Shown: positions 1 through 11,965 of the stretch, piece after piece
Position numbering within the stretch: the stretch's first letter is position 1
How the letters are laid out: every line of letters starts with the position of its first letter
From: Apostichopus japonicus
Lineage: Eukaryota; Echinodermata; Holothuroidea; Aspidochirotida; Stichopodidae
Reading direction: 5' to 3'
DNA length: 64,000 nt
NCBI RefSeq assembly: GCF_037975245.1
Contig: NC_092580.1
Coordinates: 34,007,001 to 34,071,000 of the forward strand
Position numbers and translations under genes: made by a program
Notes under the pieces: model-generated
Databases searched by the model: none
Told to the model about the DNA's origin: nothing
What the model saw: only the letters and a program-made list of their open reading frames with translations

Positions 1-2633
1 GGAACTTGCATTGGTGGGGAATGGGAACCTGCATCAGTGGGGAAGGGGAGCCTGGAAGGGGGGGGGGGGAGGTGGAGGAGGCGTATATATATTTTCTAAG
101 AAAAATCAGTTTTTATCTGCCCTTGTTTGCATCAAGGTTTGCATCAAACTACAATAAAATAAAATAAATCACAGGCACGTCGTTGCTGTGAAAAATCTTA
201 TCACTAATATGCAAGTGGAATTTGTAAAGTCATAAAGTAAAGAACAAAACCTCTCATTGAAAGCGACACAAGCAGTAAGCGGCTACTGCAAAATCAAAGA
301 AACTATCTCTATATTTATCTATACAACTATTTCCAACTTACGTCATCATACGTATACCTTGTATAACAGTCCCGTTATTCAACAAGTAGACTAATATAAA
401 GTACCAGTTAGTCAAACAATACAGATTATCAGTCAACACGAGGCATAGCCAGAGGGAAGGAGTAGGGGTAGGGGACACATCACTCCCCCACAGACATATC
501 GGCTGGGGACGGCAGAAAAATGGGCAAATAAATAAATAAACACCAATGAATAAGATATGTACTCGATAGGTTGCATGTTTGTAAGGCATGATGTCATCTG
601 CTTCTCAGAAGGTTTTCCTCATTAGCCATAGACATAGTGAGCATAGAACGAGATTCGTATTACCGTTTCTGCGATGTTGGATGTCTATATTAGGTTTTAT
701 TACAATTCCAGCAAGGAAGCAGAAAGTAGAACTTATTAATCTTTGGGGACATAACTTTGTCTTTGTTTCTCCACATCACGAAGACTGGCTAATCTCCTGA
801 TTCAACATATAATACTCAATAGAGTACCAGTCTGTTTTACCATCTGTATTTCTAAGTATGGAACTGTAGTAGGTCCAGCACTAGTCCACGCACACTAGAG
901 TACCAAACTAGTCAACAAGTAAGTCAGTAACAATCACGAAGTATCACCGTACCATGCACTGAACAAGTAGGTTTTTTTTAATTTTTTATCTCTGCATGCT
1001 CTAGCACACCGTTTCCAATGATAATCTGAATCACATTCACATTACTTTTAGTGGTCGGTTTCAAGTTGTTACTATAACTATGGAGATATTACGAAATGTG
1101 TTCATGTGATAACCTTTGAAAGTCATGACATTTTCCGAGCGACATTCCCTCCCAACATAAAAAGGTATCGAAACTCAAAAAAGAGCAGTTGATGAATTAC
1201 GCTTTCAATATCATTCCAGGTGGAAACTAGGAACCGAGGGTTACAAGCGGTGTTGGAATGTATAAAGAAAAAGAATTTTGCTTGAAACTCCATTCTTCAT
1301 TTGTATGTATTTGTCTTTAGCTTTTGGAATCCAAAACGTGACGGGTCAAAAGAGCTGCCAGATCTTTAAGATCCAGTTTAATAGGATAATAACAATCGCA
1401 TCATGCACAGGTACAGTAACACTTCTTACTTGAAACATCATGGGGTGGTTGTTTGCTCCACATATAATTGTCTTAAGTTCCAGCTGTTAGTTTACAACCA
1501 CGACTGTTATTTAAATGCAATTTTAATGTTGCATAATAGTACACATTCCTAGCACCGTCCCAGCACAGAAATAAATTTGATTACGTACTGCAGGCATTAA
1601 TTTATTCGACTAAACTACATTTGATTTCAAATTCCTTTATAAAGTGGGAGCACTAATTAAATCGAATTCATTTCGACATATTGAAATTCATGCCGTCGTT
1701 CATATCAACCATTTATGTCCTCAATAGCTTATCGTAATCGAGAGGCACGAACTGTTTGTCAACGTGTTCATTAAAATGATCTGATGCGTCAATCTTCAGT
1801 GTGATATGCGTGCAATTTGGTAAAAGGGTACGTATGGAGTGCGGAATATAGGCGACATCTGTTTTCGTGCATTTTGAAGGTCAATTGAGGTCATTTGAGG
1901 ACGTTATTGATGTTCAGAAAGAAAAAAATTCTCAAGGCTCAATTGTTGATCTATAGAAGTTTAGCATTTGCTGTTATCGTCTACGTACTACGGAGGCACC
2001 GAAGGGCCAAAATACGTTTATAAAAGTGTGAATGCAACGTTTAAAAAGTGTGAATTGAAGATAAAAATGAAAGTTTGTTTAAAAGTAAGTGGACCTGACG
2101 TTTCGATCCTAGCGTCTTCTTAATACAAGCGTAGAATACAGACAGGTTAATGAGCAGGGTGAACACAAAATAGATAGATGTAAGAAGACAAGGGACGGAG
2201 AGAAACCAACAGGGGAAGAGGCATAGGCGTAGGAGACCGGGGGGCGGCCGGGGGCTGCAGCCCCCCAATCAATTTTTGTTTGAAATTCGGGCAATATGCT
2301 GAGAATTTCTCGGGCACCTACTGAAAGAAAAATAATGTAACGTGTTTTTTCAATGGTTAAACTGATTTTATTATTATCATTATTATTGTAACGACTTCCC
2401 CAATAATTGTAACCAATAAGGTAGGGTAATAACACGCATAGGTGTATGAGGCAGGGGGAGGCAGGGGGCAGAGTGCCCCCCCCCCCCCCAATTTCTAGAG
2501 GACAAGAAATTCCGACAAAAGTCCTGAAAAATTCGGACAGCCTTAGAGGAGAAAATGTTTTATATATAAATATGCAGTAGCTTGCCCGAATCTTTTTCAA
2601 ATTTTTGAACGACAATTCCGTGGAGAGCTTTTT

Positions 2634-3300
2634 AGCTCATACCAGCATGCTGGTGTGAGCTATTGTTACAGTGCGGCGTCTATCACTCTATCACTTTATC
2701 CGTCAACAATTGGTAAAACCGCTCCCACTCGCACAGTGTTTGATGGAATTTCATGAAACTTGGACACAAGGACCATTGGGTATAGGGCCATCAGAGATGG
2801 TCCAAAATTTGGGGCCAAAGGTCACCTGTGGGCCGTAATGGGCCATTTTGTGGAAATACGCAAAATGCTTCTTTTCCTACAGATTCCATGGTACAATGTT
2901 GAGGGTTTGTCACGATAGTGCTATGGTAGTTTTACCTTCAGGGTGTTCATGAATTTGAGATCAAAGATCAACTAGGGGTCTTTTGTGGCCCGGGCCGCGG
3001 CCCTATATTTTCAAATTGCTCCTGTTCGTACAGTGTATGGCCAATTATAATGAAACTTGGTCACAATGTTCCTCGGGATGAGAGTTACGAGGGGTGTTCG
3101 GAAAATTGAGGTCAAAGGTCATTTAGGGGGTCATCGGGGGTCATTCTTTGTAATATTTTCAAATATCTCAATCTCCTCAAGATTTGGTGGATCATATTCA
3201 AAGTTGAACTGATGATTGTTGGATTGTGTATGAATAAGGTGATGCCTAAACATTTTTGGTCAAAAGATAATTAATTACAATTAATCCCCATTGTTTAAAA
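2634..3300. repeat. Dispersed repeat with terminal hairpin and GGTCA half-sites
   Basis: It opens with a near-perfect inverted repeat (2,634-2,647 against 2,648-2,661, 13 of 14 bases pairing). A G-rich body follows in which phrases such as GGTCAAAGGTCA and GGGGTCAT recur. A perfect direct repeat of AGGTCA with one-base spacing lies at 3,109-3,121. The same phrase recurs in the intron-2 repeat at 13,190-13,640, so this is a dispersed family. I cannot assign it to a named transposon class. The right boundary is approximate. Confidence 0.5.
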
Positions 3301-4312
3301 AAATCTGAGCCTTCACTTTTTGCCAAAGCTCCTTTAATTTGTCTCCCAAACCCTGCAGTGTTTGTTTACATTTGTGGTTAAGCTCTCGAGGCTGTTAGTG
3401 GAATTAAAGCAGGACTGGGAGTTGTTATTAACTGTTGAACTGTAAGCATGAGAGCCCAAAGCCAATCAGCACTTGCCGATTCTTAGAAGTCTTTGAGCCT
3501 GAGGTATGTAGGCAGCTTGTGAAGTTATGTCTTGTAGGGAGTGCTTGTTATGTCTGCTAAGGTAGAGGGGAGAAAGTTTAATAGGGTAGGCCAGTGGTAT
3601 TGTTTGAGAGAGTGGGTAAAATAGGATTTAAAGGGGAAAATAGGAATTATAGCCAGCGGTGTGGCCAGGATTCTGCTAACGGAGGGGGTGGGGTTATCCC
3701 TCACGGGCCCAAAATTGGTTTTGTGGGCCCTACATTTTTCAGCTCGAAAAGGTATGAGCTTCTGCACCATTGGTGCTCTAGTTGTGTTATTTGTTTTGTG
3801 ACATTAATATTAATATAGGCCTAATGATTTTCTTTATTTAGCATCATAATGCCCGAATATTTTCGTGTAACACCACCGATTATCGACATTTTGGCCACAG
3901 AAAAAAAAGGCAGTCAACGTTTTTTTCTAACTAGTCAACTGTATACCTGGACATCCCCGACATGAGTGTATATAGAAAACATTTTCTTTTTCATAGATGT
4001 TGGTGGGGGGGGGGGGGGGTACAGGTTTATAATATTCTTTGTTATTTTTTATACTTTTTTGTGAGACAAATTGCAGTCTCACCCGACATTGCGACATTAT
4101 CCTGCCTACGTGTCGTTTAACAATGTATGTTTTTTTTCTGGAGGTAGCTGAGTACTGTGTTAAAATAATAAATACGGTAACTAAATAGGAGCTTAAAAAT
4201 ATACTGTCCTATTTTTCCCCTTGAAAGTGATGTTACCATTTTTTCTTCTTCTAATTTACCATATTTTTGGGGAAGTGTAAATTTCTAAAACGTGAGATTA
4301 TAAAAAAAGAAT

Positions 4313-4450
4313 GTTTAGATGCAACTTGCAAGGCCTCAGAAGTGCCATTTCCGGCAATCTGAGAGGAATTTATTGCCAAAAAATATCTTGTATGCTACGC
4401 GCCAACCGATGGTGGCGCTCCGCTTCGATAGGGTCACAGGAACTTTCTCG
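4313..4450 (+). repeat. Dispersed repeat copy A (GCGCCAACC-GGTGGCGCTCCGC family)
   Basis: This segment contains GCGCCAACCGATGGTGGCGC followed by TCCGCTTCGATAG. It matches 6,958-7,090 in the same orientation, and parts match 4,865-4,985 in the opposite orientation. Three copies within 3 kb identify a mobile or amplified family rather than unique sequence. Coordinates are approximate and no coding capacity is seen. Confidence 0.5.
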
Positions 4451-4864
4451 CACAAAGTTTCTGGCCCCCGAACTGAAATGGTCCCGTACGTCTATGATAA
4501 CACGGGATTGTATGTTATTGGCATGCGGTGTAATATCCGATACATGCCTATATGATATGCACATTAGGATGTTGAACGCGCGTGGAGCGCGTGAAAAAAT
4601 TTGGTTACATTTTTCGGGCAAGTCGTTTCAGCCCCCCGAAATCAAATTCGGCTCCTACGCCTATGGGAAGAGGAGAGGTAGGAGATAAACAGTAGAAGCA
4701 CTATGAGAGGATTAAGGGAAGAGGGTAGAGAATAAATTGCAGAAGGACAAAGACAGAAAGGTGTGGAAAAAACAAAGGTGGAAGAGAGTTACGAGAAGAG
4801 TGGTGACAGAGGGGGAAACACAGGCGCGTAGCCAGGAATTTGCCAAGGGAGAGCGAAACTGTAG

Positions 4865-4985
4865 ATTCTGCATTTCAAACTATCATGAGTTGGCGCGAAG
4901 CGTACAAGAACATTTTGGCTGTAAATGCCTCCCAGATCGCCGGAAATGGCACTTCCCATGCCTTGTTAGTTGCATCTTAGCATTT
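4865..4985 (-). repeat. Dispersed repeat copy B, inverted
   Basis: Read on the minus strand, this shares the GCAAGGC...AAGTGCCATTTCCGGCGATCTGGGAGG and CTTCGCGCCAA stretches with copies A and C. It lies between poly(C/G)-bearing fragments whose border near 4,825 reads GGCGCGTAGCCAGG. Confidence 0.45.
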
Positions 4986-6957
4986 TCTCTTTTGAAAATA
5001 CTAGCGATATCATAAAAACCTTAAAAAAAATTGTAAAAATTATGCTCAAGGGGGGGGGGTGGCTGCCCCCTTCGCCCCCCCCCCTTTGGCTACGCGCCTG
5101 GGGAAACAAGGGAAAATGGAAGGTGGGGTGCAGAAGAAAGGTTAGTCATGTCCTTCCTGAATGTTGAGCCCATAAGGTTGAGTGTTGCGAAGGCGTTGCA
5201 TCGGCAGTCTTTCTCTGCTGATTCGTACTAGGCCAGGAAAGGCTACCCAGGGATTCAATCCTCTGTATGAAAATGTCATTAATGGTATGGTTGGAAATGT
5301 TAGAGTGTTCTCCAACCGGGGATCTCAGTCTTCATGGGGTTGACTGTGGGTCTGTGACCATAGAATCGCTTCTTGGGGGTGGATTTGGTTTCACCAATAT
5401 ACTGGATTCCACAAAATCTACAAGTGATCAGATATATATGGCATTTAGGTTAATGTCATCTATCTATTGATGACATGTTTTTCAGTGAGTTTTTCAGTGT
5501 TTTCTGACTTGCAAAGAGCAAACTTGTTCAATTTTGAAGACTTCCAGTGTTTCGCTGCCATTTGATCTGTCAAAGCACTTTACTGGTGTGGGGTGATAAA
5601 TAGTTGGTAATCAGACGCAGACGTAACGTATACTGGGTTGGCTTTATCAGGGTTTCGCTGCCAGAAGTTACGACCTCAGCCATCCTACCGCAATTAGCAA
5701 TGACAAACTCCTTAATTACCAGATAGTTGACATAAGAAGTAGTAATGCGGAAATAAATAACCCTACATATCGCCATTGGCTGCTTCTTCCAATCTCGGCT
5801 TATATGAGATAACATGACCATGATACAAAAAAAAAACGTAAATGTGTCTTGTAATGTCGTAATGACGTAATGTCTTTTGAGCTGATCACTGGTGCGTTCA
5901 CATACAATGTGTCACAGGCCCGTAGCCAAGAGGGGCACTGCCCTCTAGTTAATATGCTCGCCCTCCTCCCCGCCCCCCCCCCCAGAAAAGTTTTTAGAAC
6001 AAAGACAATATTACCTTAAATACAAAACATAAACAGTCACACATATCCTGAGTTTTTTTCCAGCCAAATGTTGCCGTTGAATGTGATGGAAGCTCTGTCC
6101 ATCAATTTGGCCTTGAGACTTCAATTAGGAATGTCCACGGTCCATATTTATTAAAATTTCTTACAAACTGTTACTTCGAATATATGATTCATTAATATAT
6201 ACCCAAACGGCGTTCTATAATATCTGTTTTATCCAAATTGTTTTTCAATTCAAATTCACAGTCCTCCTTAAGTTTGGAGATCATTCCCGGACTCCCCCCC
6301 CCCCCATCCCACCCACACCCCACACTCACCATCAAATTATTGTTACCGGCATCATGAAAAACTTCGCCATCGCAACTTTAATTTTCATGAGGTCTATGTT
6401 GCTTTCATTGAGATTGAACACATCAGGTCTAGAGTCAACCTACGAGAATTATATGGACTGTATTTTTTGTTCTATATACATTGTAATGAGCGTTGGCACC
6501 GTGACAGTGCTTGGCTAGAACTAAAATGGGTGTGCATGCATATATGACTGCGTGACGTGAGAGTTATGTTAGTTCAACAGGTCTGCGATGCTTTACAGCC
6601 ACCTCGCTTGCTCTCCGATGTCTGCGATAAGGTGGCACTGCCTGGTATTTGGTATGCCAGTCAGTTATCAAGGGAGAGATCATCCTTATGTAAAGGCTGT
6701 GCTGAAGTCGTTTTTGTTCACTTCAAGTTGGCCGACGATACATTGGCGGAGCGTCCGTACAGTCAGGGGGCGGATGCCCCCCCCCCCCCCTGACGGACTC
6801 AAACGGACTGCTGGCGCCCTTTACAGCTCTTCAGTACTTTTTACTTATTCGCGATTATTGACTTTTTAATTGCGCTCTCATCTACCTATTGACATTTGTC
6901 ACATTCTGTTGGTGTAATTTTCTGACAAAATGGCGATGACACCTATTTATTCTTCGT

Positions 6958-7090
6958 TTAGCTGCAAATTAGCAAGGCTTGGAAAGGGTCACTTCCTGCG
7001 ATCTAGGGAGTATCTTTACTCAAAAATTCCTGTACGCTCCGCGCCAACCTGTGGTGGCGCTCCGCTTAGATAGTGTCGAAAGCGCCCCTA
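6958..7090 (+). repeat. Dispersed repeat copy C
   Basis: Same orientation as copy A, with the shared core GCGCCAACCTGTGGTGGCGC and flanking CTCCGCTTAGATAG. A poly(C) tract and GCTCCGCCACTGC follow immediately, a border type also seen in other elements of the window. Confidence 0.45.
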
Positions 7091-7606
7091 AAGACCATTC
7101 TCGCCCCCCCCCCCTGACCAATACCCCTAGCTCCGCCACTGCGACGATATAGTATTAAAATTAACCACGTGACTTCTCATTACGGCAGTATTCAAGTATG
7201 TAGACATGTCCGTACAAGGTGGTCGGTTCTTGGTTTCCGAAGAACCCCGTGACTTCCGAAATAAAATAACAAAAAATGAAAGTATGATAAGACAAATAAA
7301 ACGGAAGAACAAATCACCAACTTATTTCAATTGTTAGATATTTCGATCGTTCCAAGTTTCCTTAAATTTACTTATTTTCATTATTTGTACCACATAGTAT
7401 CCTATTTAGATTACTTATCTGTAGATTCCCAAATAAATTCTGCTGTCAGGTCGAGTGCCGATTACATGCATGAAATTGTTTCTTCACATATGAAGATTAA
7501 CATCTTGCAATTACGTAATACAATCATCCCCTAGAGTACAGTACTAGTTTCCAGTTGTTTTTCAATTTATAAAGTGAATTTGAAATATATTTGACACAGG
7601 TATGTT

Positions 7607-8189
7607 CAGTGGCGTCGTCATGGGGTGGCCTGGGGGGGGGGAGGGGTACGTGCCCTCCCCAAAAAGTGCCCCTCCCCCCCCCCCCCAGATGCGATTGTTA
7701 GTGTTAATAAATATACTCAAACAAAAACTTTGTTTACACATGACGAAACGTATTATGTGCATCGGAAAAACTTCTTTCCACCGACCAACACAATAGACAG
7801 TTGTTTTCTCACTAACAAGGTCACTGAGGTCCCGGCGTGAACCGCTATTGCTTAAACTTCACTACTACCCTGCATGAATTTAAAATTTTAATTTCCAACA
7901 CTCTTTTTCACGTTGTTAACTTTCCCCAACCCTCTTGATGGGGGCTGAAGTGGGCTTCCGCCCCAACTATTCAAGCGGAAAACATGTTTTGTTCTCTCAT
8001 AATGGATAATCACCAGATAGCACCAAATTGCATCTTAAAAAACATTAAACATGAAAAATTATCAAAGCAGAGGTGTTAATTTCTATTTTTTGTATAACTT
8101 TTTATCCACCTCATTGTGCCCCATCATTAAGTGCTGTGCCCCCCACTGTTCCCCCCCCCCCAAGATTGAAATGTCTGGCGACGCCACTG
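7607..8189. mobile_element. Non-autonomous element with CAGTGGCGTCG termini
   Basis: The left end reads CAGTGGCGTCGTCA (from 7,607); the right end reads TGGCGACGCCACTG (to 8,189), its near-perfect reverse complement. The left arm carries a poly(G) then a poly(C) tract, the right arm a poly(C) tract. Nothing inside looks like a transposase. The right terminus and adjacent sequence recur inverted at 11,503-11,570, so the family is multicopy. It could be a single 583-bp MITE-like element or two opposed fragments; I found no clean target-site duplication. Confidence 0.5.
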
Positions 8190-8587
8190 GGCATGGTTAC
8201 TGTTCGTGAGAACTCTCAGCTTACGTTCATGGTACGCATCCTACTGATTTGTCTGTTATGGCATGGAGCTATGGTTTATAGCAACCAACTATACGGCTGG
8301 ATCATAACGAACGGCCGGGAAGAATACGCATCATCAAGACCAATACTTCATATGTGGGCACTTTTAAGCTTCCGTAAATAACTCATCTGCGGTTAACGCT
8401 GTTTATAACGATGCCGGTTTTCTTCTTGTACGGTGATAAATGTTTATTATTCCGTCAAATTCAAGTTTCTAAAGCCGTTGAGAATTTAATGTCAACATTT
8501 ACTAGCGTTGCCCTTGGCAACCAATCCACTATTGGCACCTTCAGTTTTAGCTCTTCAGGAGGTACAACTACACCAAACAAATGGAAT

Positions 8588-8590
<3 letters not shown>

Positions 8591-8645
<55 letters not shown>
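8591..8645. repeat. (AT)n microsatellite
   Basis: An uninterrupted alternating AT run of about 55 bp. No coding meaning. Confidence 0.95.
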
Positions 8646-8648
<3 letters not shown>

Positions 8649-9843
8649 CGAAAGATCAAAATAACATGATAATATTTGTCATCAAAGTTGCATTTCCGAG
8701 CTACAGTATTGCAACTAATAACATGTTGCTACTTCTACTACTTCATGAAAACCAACGCAAACACCAGGGAGTTGTTATATGTCAAGCCCTGCTTGACCTG
8801 TGGATGAGCAACAACTCACTGTTAGTAGTAGTCAAATCAAAGAGCGATGCTCTGGTAAAACAATACAGCAGCTGAAGTCACCATACACCAGGGAGCTGCA
8901 GCAACCATTCAGGCGCGCCGGATATCCCGGTTACTAAAAAATGATTTTGTTTGGATTGTCTGCGTCTTCATCGTTGAAATGTACTTATATTCAGTAGAAA
9001 TAGTCGATATGTTAAAGTTTCTTCCTGTTCTAGCCTGCCACTAATTTAGGAGGCCTATTGTGCTACGTGCAGGCTCGCAACTGCATATACATCTACGCCC
9101 CCCCCCCCCCCACCTCCACACCAGAATAAAATCATAAGACTCATCCTTCTCTTTCCCTCCTCTCTCCCTGCCGACGGACCAAATATTGCAAAAAGTTCAT
9201 ATTGCACCATACATATATAAAAAAGTTATATATCACTATATATCATTGTCTCAACATACACTGTAGCACTACTCACCTTCAATTTTACCAAAATGTCTTA
9301 TTTAGGAATTTTCAAATTTTAGCTCCTCCAATGAACGTCAATTTATATTGATATATGTCCATTTTACCACTTATGACACACCAGTGGTTGATTTCATCCA
9401 ATCGGAGCACGAGAAACTAATGTATGTCAATTTAATTCGACATATATCGATTTCAGGACCTATGGCACACCAGGCGCACCATATTCATTTCCTGGAGATG
9501 CATGGTAAGGAATACTGTGATCACCAATACTGTCACGTGAGGATTGGTTGTTGCAATCAATCAAGTTCAGCGAGGGAATTTCCCCGAATATTTTTTAGGC
9601 GGTTCAGGACCTGTAGTGTGTACAGCAGACATCCCAGTGTCAGGCTACAGTTCATCATTTGTCTCGAATTTCCACAGAATATGCTTATATACGCCAACTG
9701 CACAGTGGTAACTGAACAGATACAACTGCATGCATGCCACTGTCACGTACATATAAAGCTATAGCAGCACTGATTCGAATAGAGATTGCAAGAATTATTT
9801 ACTGTGAATAGGATGGACAGTCTTAATTCGACGCGGGTAAACT

Positions 9844-9866
9844 TTGACGGAATATATTATATAATT
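9844..9866 (+). promoter_or_regulatory. Possible TATA-rich core promoter
   Basis: The AT-rich string TATATTATATAATT lies about 200 bp before the inferred 5' UTR splice acceptor at 10,062. A small non-coding first exon could lie near 9,885-9,942, ending GTGGAAG before GTACAT. This rests only on position and composition; transcription could start elsewhere. Confidence 0.15.
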
Positions 9867-10062
9867 GACGTTCACTCTCCTTTACTACAGGACTAACAGC
9901 GTTTCAGGGGAAAAAGCATTACTTGGTGGAAGGTACATATACAACAAAATGATATGAGTTCAGCACGACTCTGTAAGTTTACCAAATATTGATATTTAGT
10001 CTACATGCTATTATAGTCATAACAACTCGCATGATTATCATTATATAATGTTACTGTTTCAG

Positions 10063-10124
10063 ATGACAGTTTGAAGTGACTTTTAGACTCAACCTCGCAT
10101 TGTTCTCTCCAACATTGGCTAAAT
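10063..10124 (+). other. Inferred 5' UTR portion of first coding exon
   Basis: A good acceptor (TATAATGTTACTGTTTCAG) ends at 10,062, followed by 62 bp without ATG up to the start codon at 10,125. This suggests an upstream non-coding exon. The alternative is that transcription starts within this stretch. Confidence 0.35.
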
Positions 10125-10334
10125 ATGGAAGTTCAAGCAGGCCCGAACCTTTGTACATGGATATTAATATTCACGATTGGATTCGGAGCGGGTTACGTCA
10201 ACAGTGAATATTCTAAGGATGATGAAGTGTGGGGGAGACTACCCCTGCAACTCATTAATGGACGTTATGAGAAGCTGTTAGTAGCAATACATGAAACTGT
10301 TGACCAGGATGATGACATAATTCCAAACATAATG
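10125..10334 (+). CDS. CLCA-HYR gene, coding exon 1 (signal peptide, start of CLCA N domain)
   Basis: Residues 1-70, phase 0 out, donor ATG|GTGAGT. Residues about 10-25 form a hydrophobic core (WILIFTIGFGAG), followed by a likely signal-peptidase site near residue 27. The mature start LQLINGRYEKLLVAI then D-Q-D-D-D matches the opening strand of CLCA proteins, where an asparagine/glycine-rich turn precedes VVAIDP and an acidic stretch. The ATG is the first in the exon and directly precedes the signal sequence. Confidence 0.8.
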
Positions 10335-11264
10335 GTGAGTAGTGCGTATTTAAAGGATATTTAAATAGCTGTTTAACATGATAGCTGGAAATGTTCTACG
10401 CTTTTAGGCAGAACCACATTCTAATGGGCTGCATTTGTATCGTGGTGATAATTTTCTTTCGAATATAATTAATTTTATAAATGCATATCTGGCACCAGCC
10501 GAGTTTAGTGATGATGTGATCATGGCAAGTTAGCTAAAGATGTCTTTGTTTTTCTTCATAATGTAAACTCATTTATCCACCGAGGAAATAGTATTCTGTG
10601 CCGCGACTGTCAAAGTGTGCAAAGAATTATTCCTTGATTGGTATAGGCCTATTGTCTCTATGAAAAACGAAGAATGAAAAGCAAAATCTTTCTTATAAAT
10701 GCTTCCCGGCTTGAAATTCATTAACAAATATGGATCAAAGTTGTCCATCTCAGGAATAAGTAGACTTTAAAACTGAAACGCCTACGGCTGTGGCTTTCAC
10801 TTTATTTCGGGTACACCATGTAGTAAACTAAGTCTCTGAACTTTTCTAGCTAACATTAATAACTATTTCCAGAAAACAACTACCATATATAGGCCGATTC
10901 AAATCTTGAGCCAAATTCATTGTTATTTTGTAAATTTACATGTTTGTGATAAAAACCTTCCAAAATTCTCGTCAACGTTTGTACACGCGAACTGAATTTT
11001 TGTTTCTTTATATTTTATTTTTTTGTTTTTATTATTTTATTTATTACTTTTATTTATTTTTATTAATTACTGTATAGTAAAATTAATTCTAGTATAGTCT
11101 GCTTCTGAGCTTTTATTGTTTAATTTTATATATTTGTAATATATTGTTACATTTTGCATTGATTTGTTAGTTGAAATTCTACACATTTCCAACAATTCTG
11201 TAACACTTATGCAACTTAAATGTTTATTTTTTATTTTTTTAAATGTCACTTCAACCCTTCACAG
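10335..11264 (+). other. Intron 1
   Basis: 930 bp, GTGAGT...CACAG. AT-rich, especially 11,010-11,070 (TTTATT-type low complexity). Nothing else recognisable. Confidence 0.7.
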
Positions 11265-11455
11265 AAAGCTCTTACTTCTGCCTCACGTAACATGTTTGAA
11301 GCAACGAAACGGGAAATAGGAGTAAGCTTGGGGGAAGTTCTCATTGCAGTTCCTACTCATTGGGACATGCCGACCTTGACTGGAGGAAACGAAGGTCTAA
11401 ATGAGAGAGTGGCTGAATGGTATGAGCTATATGATAAATCACACGTGAGAATCAG
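11265..11455 (+). CDS. CLCA-HYR gene, coding exon 2 (CLCA N domain)
   Basis: 191 bp, residues 71-133 plus two bases of codon 134; acceptor CCCTTCACAG, donor ATCAG|GTAGGC. The peptide contains ASRNMFEATKREIGVSLGEV and LIAVPTHWDMP. In CLCA proteins this place holds an alpha helix ending LFEATGKR, then a strand with I-L-I-P-E-T-W. The order, spacing and W-x-M/T-P pattern are the clearest family signature besides the zincin exon. It ends VRI, equivalent to the CLCA strand before the conserved EPY motif. Confidence 0.82.
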
Positions 11456-11502
11456 GTAGGCATATAAACCATTCGCTGCTCTACCCGCCCCTCCCCACCT
11501 CT

Positions 11503-11700
11503 TCAATGGCGTCGCCAGATCATTTCAATCTGGGGGTCACAGGGAGGGCACAGTACTTAATTAAGGGGCACAATGTTTATTTGTAAATGCCGTTCTGGGG
11601 GAGGGTCTAAGGGGAGGGCGGGCCCCCTCCCCTTTGGGATTTTTTTTATTAATTAAGTGTCCTATGGTGCTATATTTTGCAACTTGAATTAACTTCAAAA
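11503..11700 (-). mobile_element. Fragment of the CAGTGGCGTCG-ended repeat
   Basis: The left border TGGCGTCGCCAGATCATTTC, then GGGCACAGTACTTAAT and GGGGCACAATG, matches the reverse complement of the right end of the element at 7,607-8,189. The poly(C/G) segment is present at 11,592-11,632. The other terminus is missing or too diverged to see. Confidence 0.5.
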
Positions 11701-11965
11701 CATAGGGGAACCGACATGTACCGATTTAAATTGAAATTAACCATTTCCTTCGACTTATACCAGCTTCTAGCAGCTTAAATTGACTTATACCGATTTAAAT
11801 TGGCATAACATCGATTTAAACTGGTAGGTGTCGATTTAAATTGACTTATACCAATTTAATTCGACATATCATCGATTGAAATCGACAGATGCCAATTAAA
11901 ATCAATGATATGTAAAATACATCGGTATATGTCAATTTAAATCGACATCTACTAGTTTAAATATG
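11700..11965. repeat. Imperfect short-period repeat of ATTTAAATTGAC/CGATTTAAAT type
   Basis: Variants of CGATTTAAATTGACTTATAC recur about every 20-25 bp, some inverted, so much of the segment could fold on itself. A similar wording (GTCAATTTAATTCGACATAT) occurs at 9,427-9,446 upstream of the gene. No coding role. Confidence 0.6.

Larger units (their letters stand above)
1..10062. other. Gene-free, repeat-rich upstream region
   Basis: No open reading frame here has a recognisable domain or plausible splice chain. The stretch is a patchwork of degenerate repeats: poly(G)/poly(C)-bearing fragments near 61-71, 2,240-2,265, 2,455-2,490, 4,005-4,020, 5,050-5,085, 5,970-5,985, 6,770-6,792, 7,105-7,120 and 9,098-9,112, several with a border resembling GGCGTAGCCAG or its complement; an AT microsatellite; and the elements listed separately. 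Long open frames (for example 2,109-2,615 minus and 9,348-9,764 plus) have no family resemblance and cross low-complexity DNA, so I treat them as chance. Confidence 0.7.

Noticed and set aside
588-800. 70-codon open frame near the left edge
   Set aside because: Short, no domain, no splice context; consistent with chance.
2109-2615. 168-codon minus-strand open frame
   Set aside because: Runs through poly(C/G) and repeat-border sequence; proline/glycine runs come from low complexity.
9348-9764. 138-codon open frame upstream of the gene
   Set aside because: Overlaps the ATTTAA/CGACAT repeat vocabulary; no family resemblance and no signal of coding.
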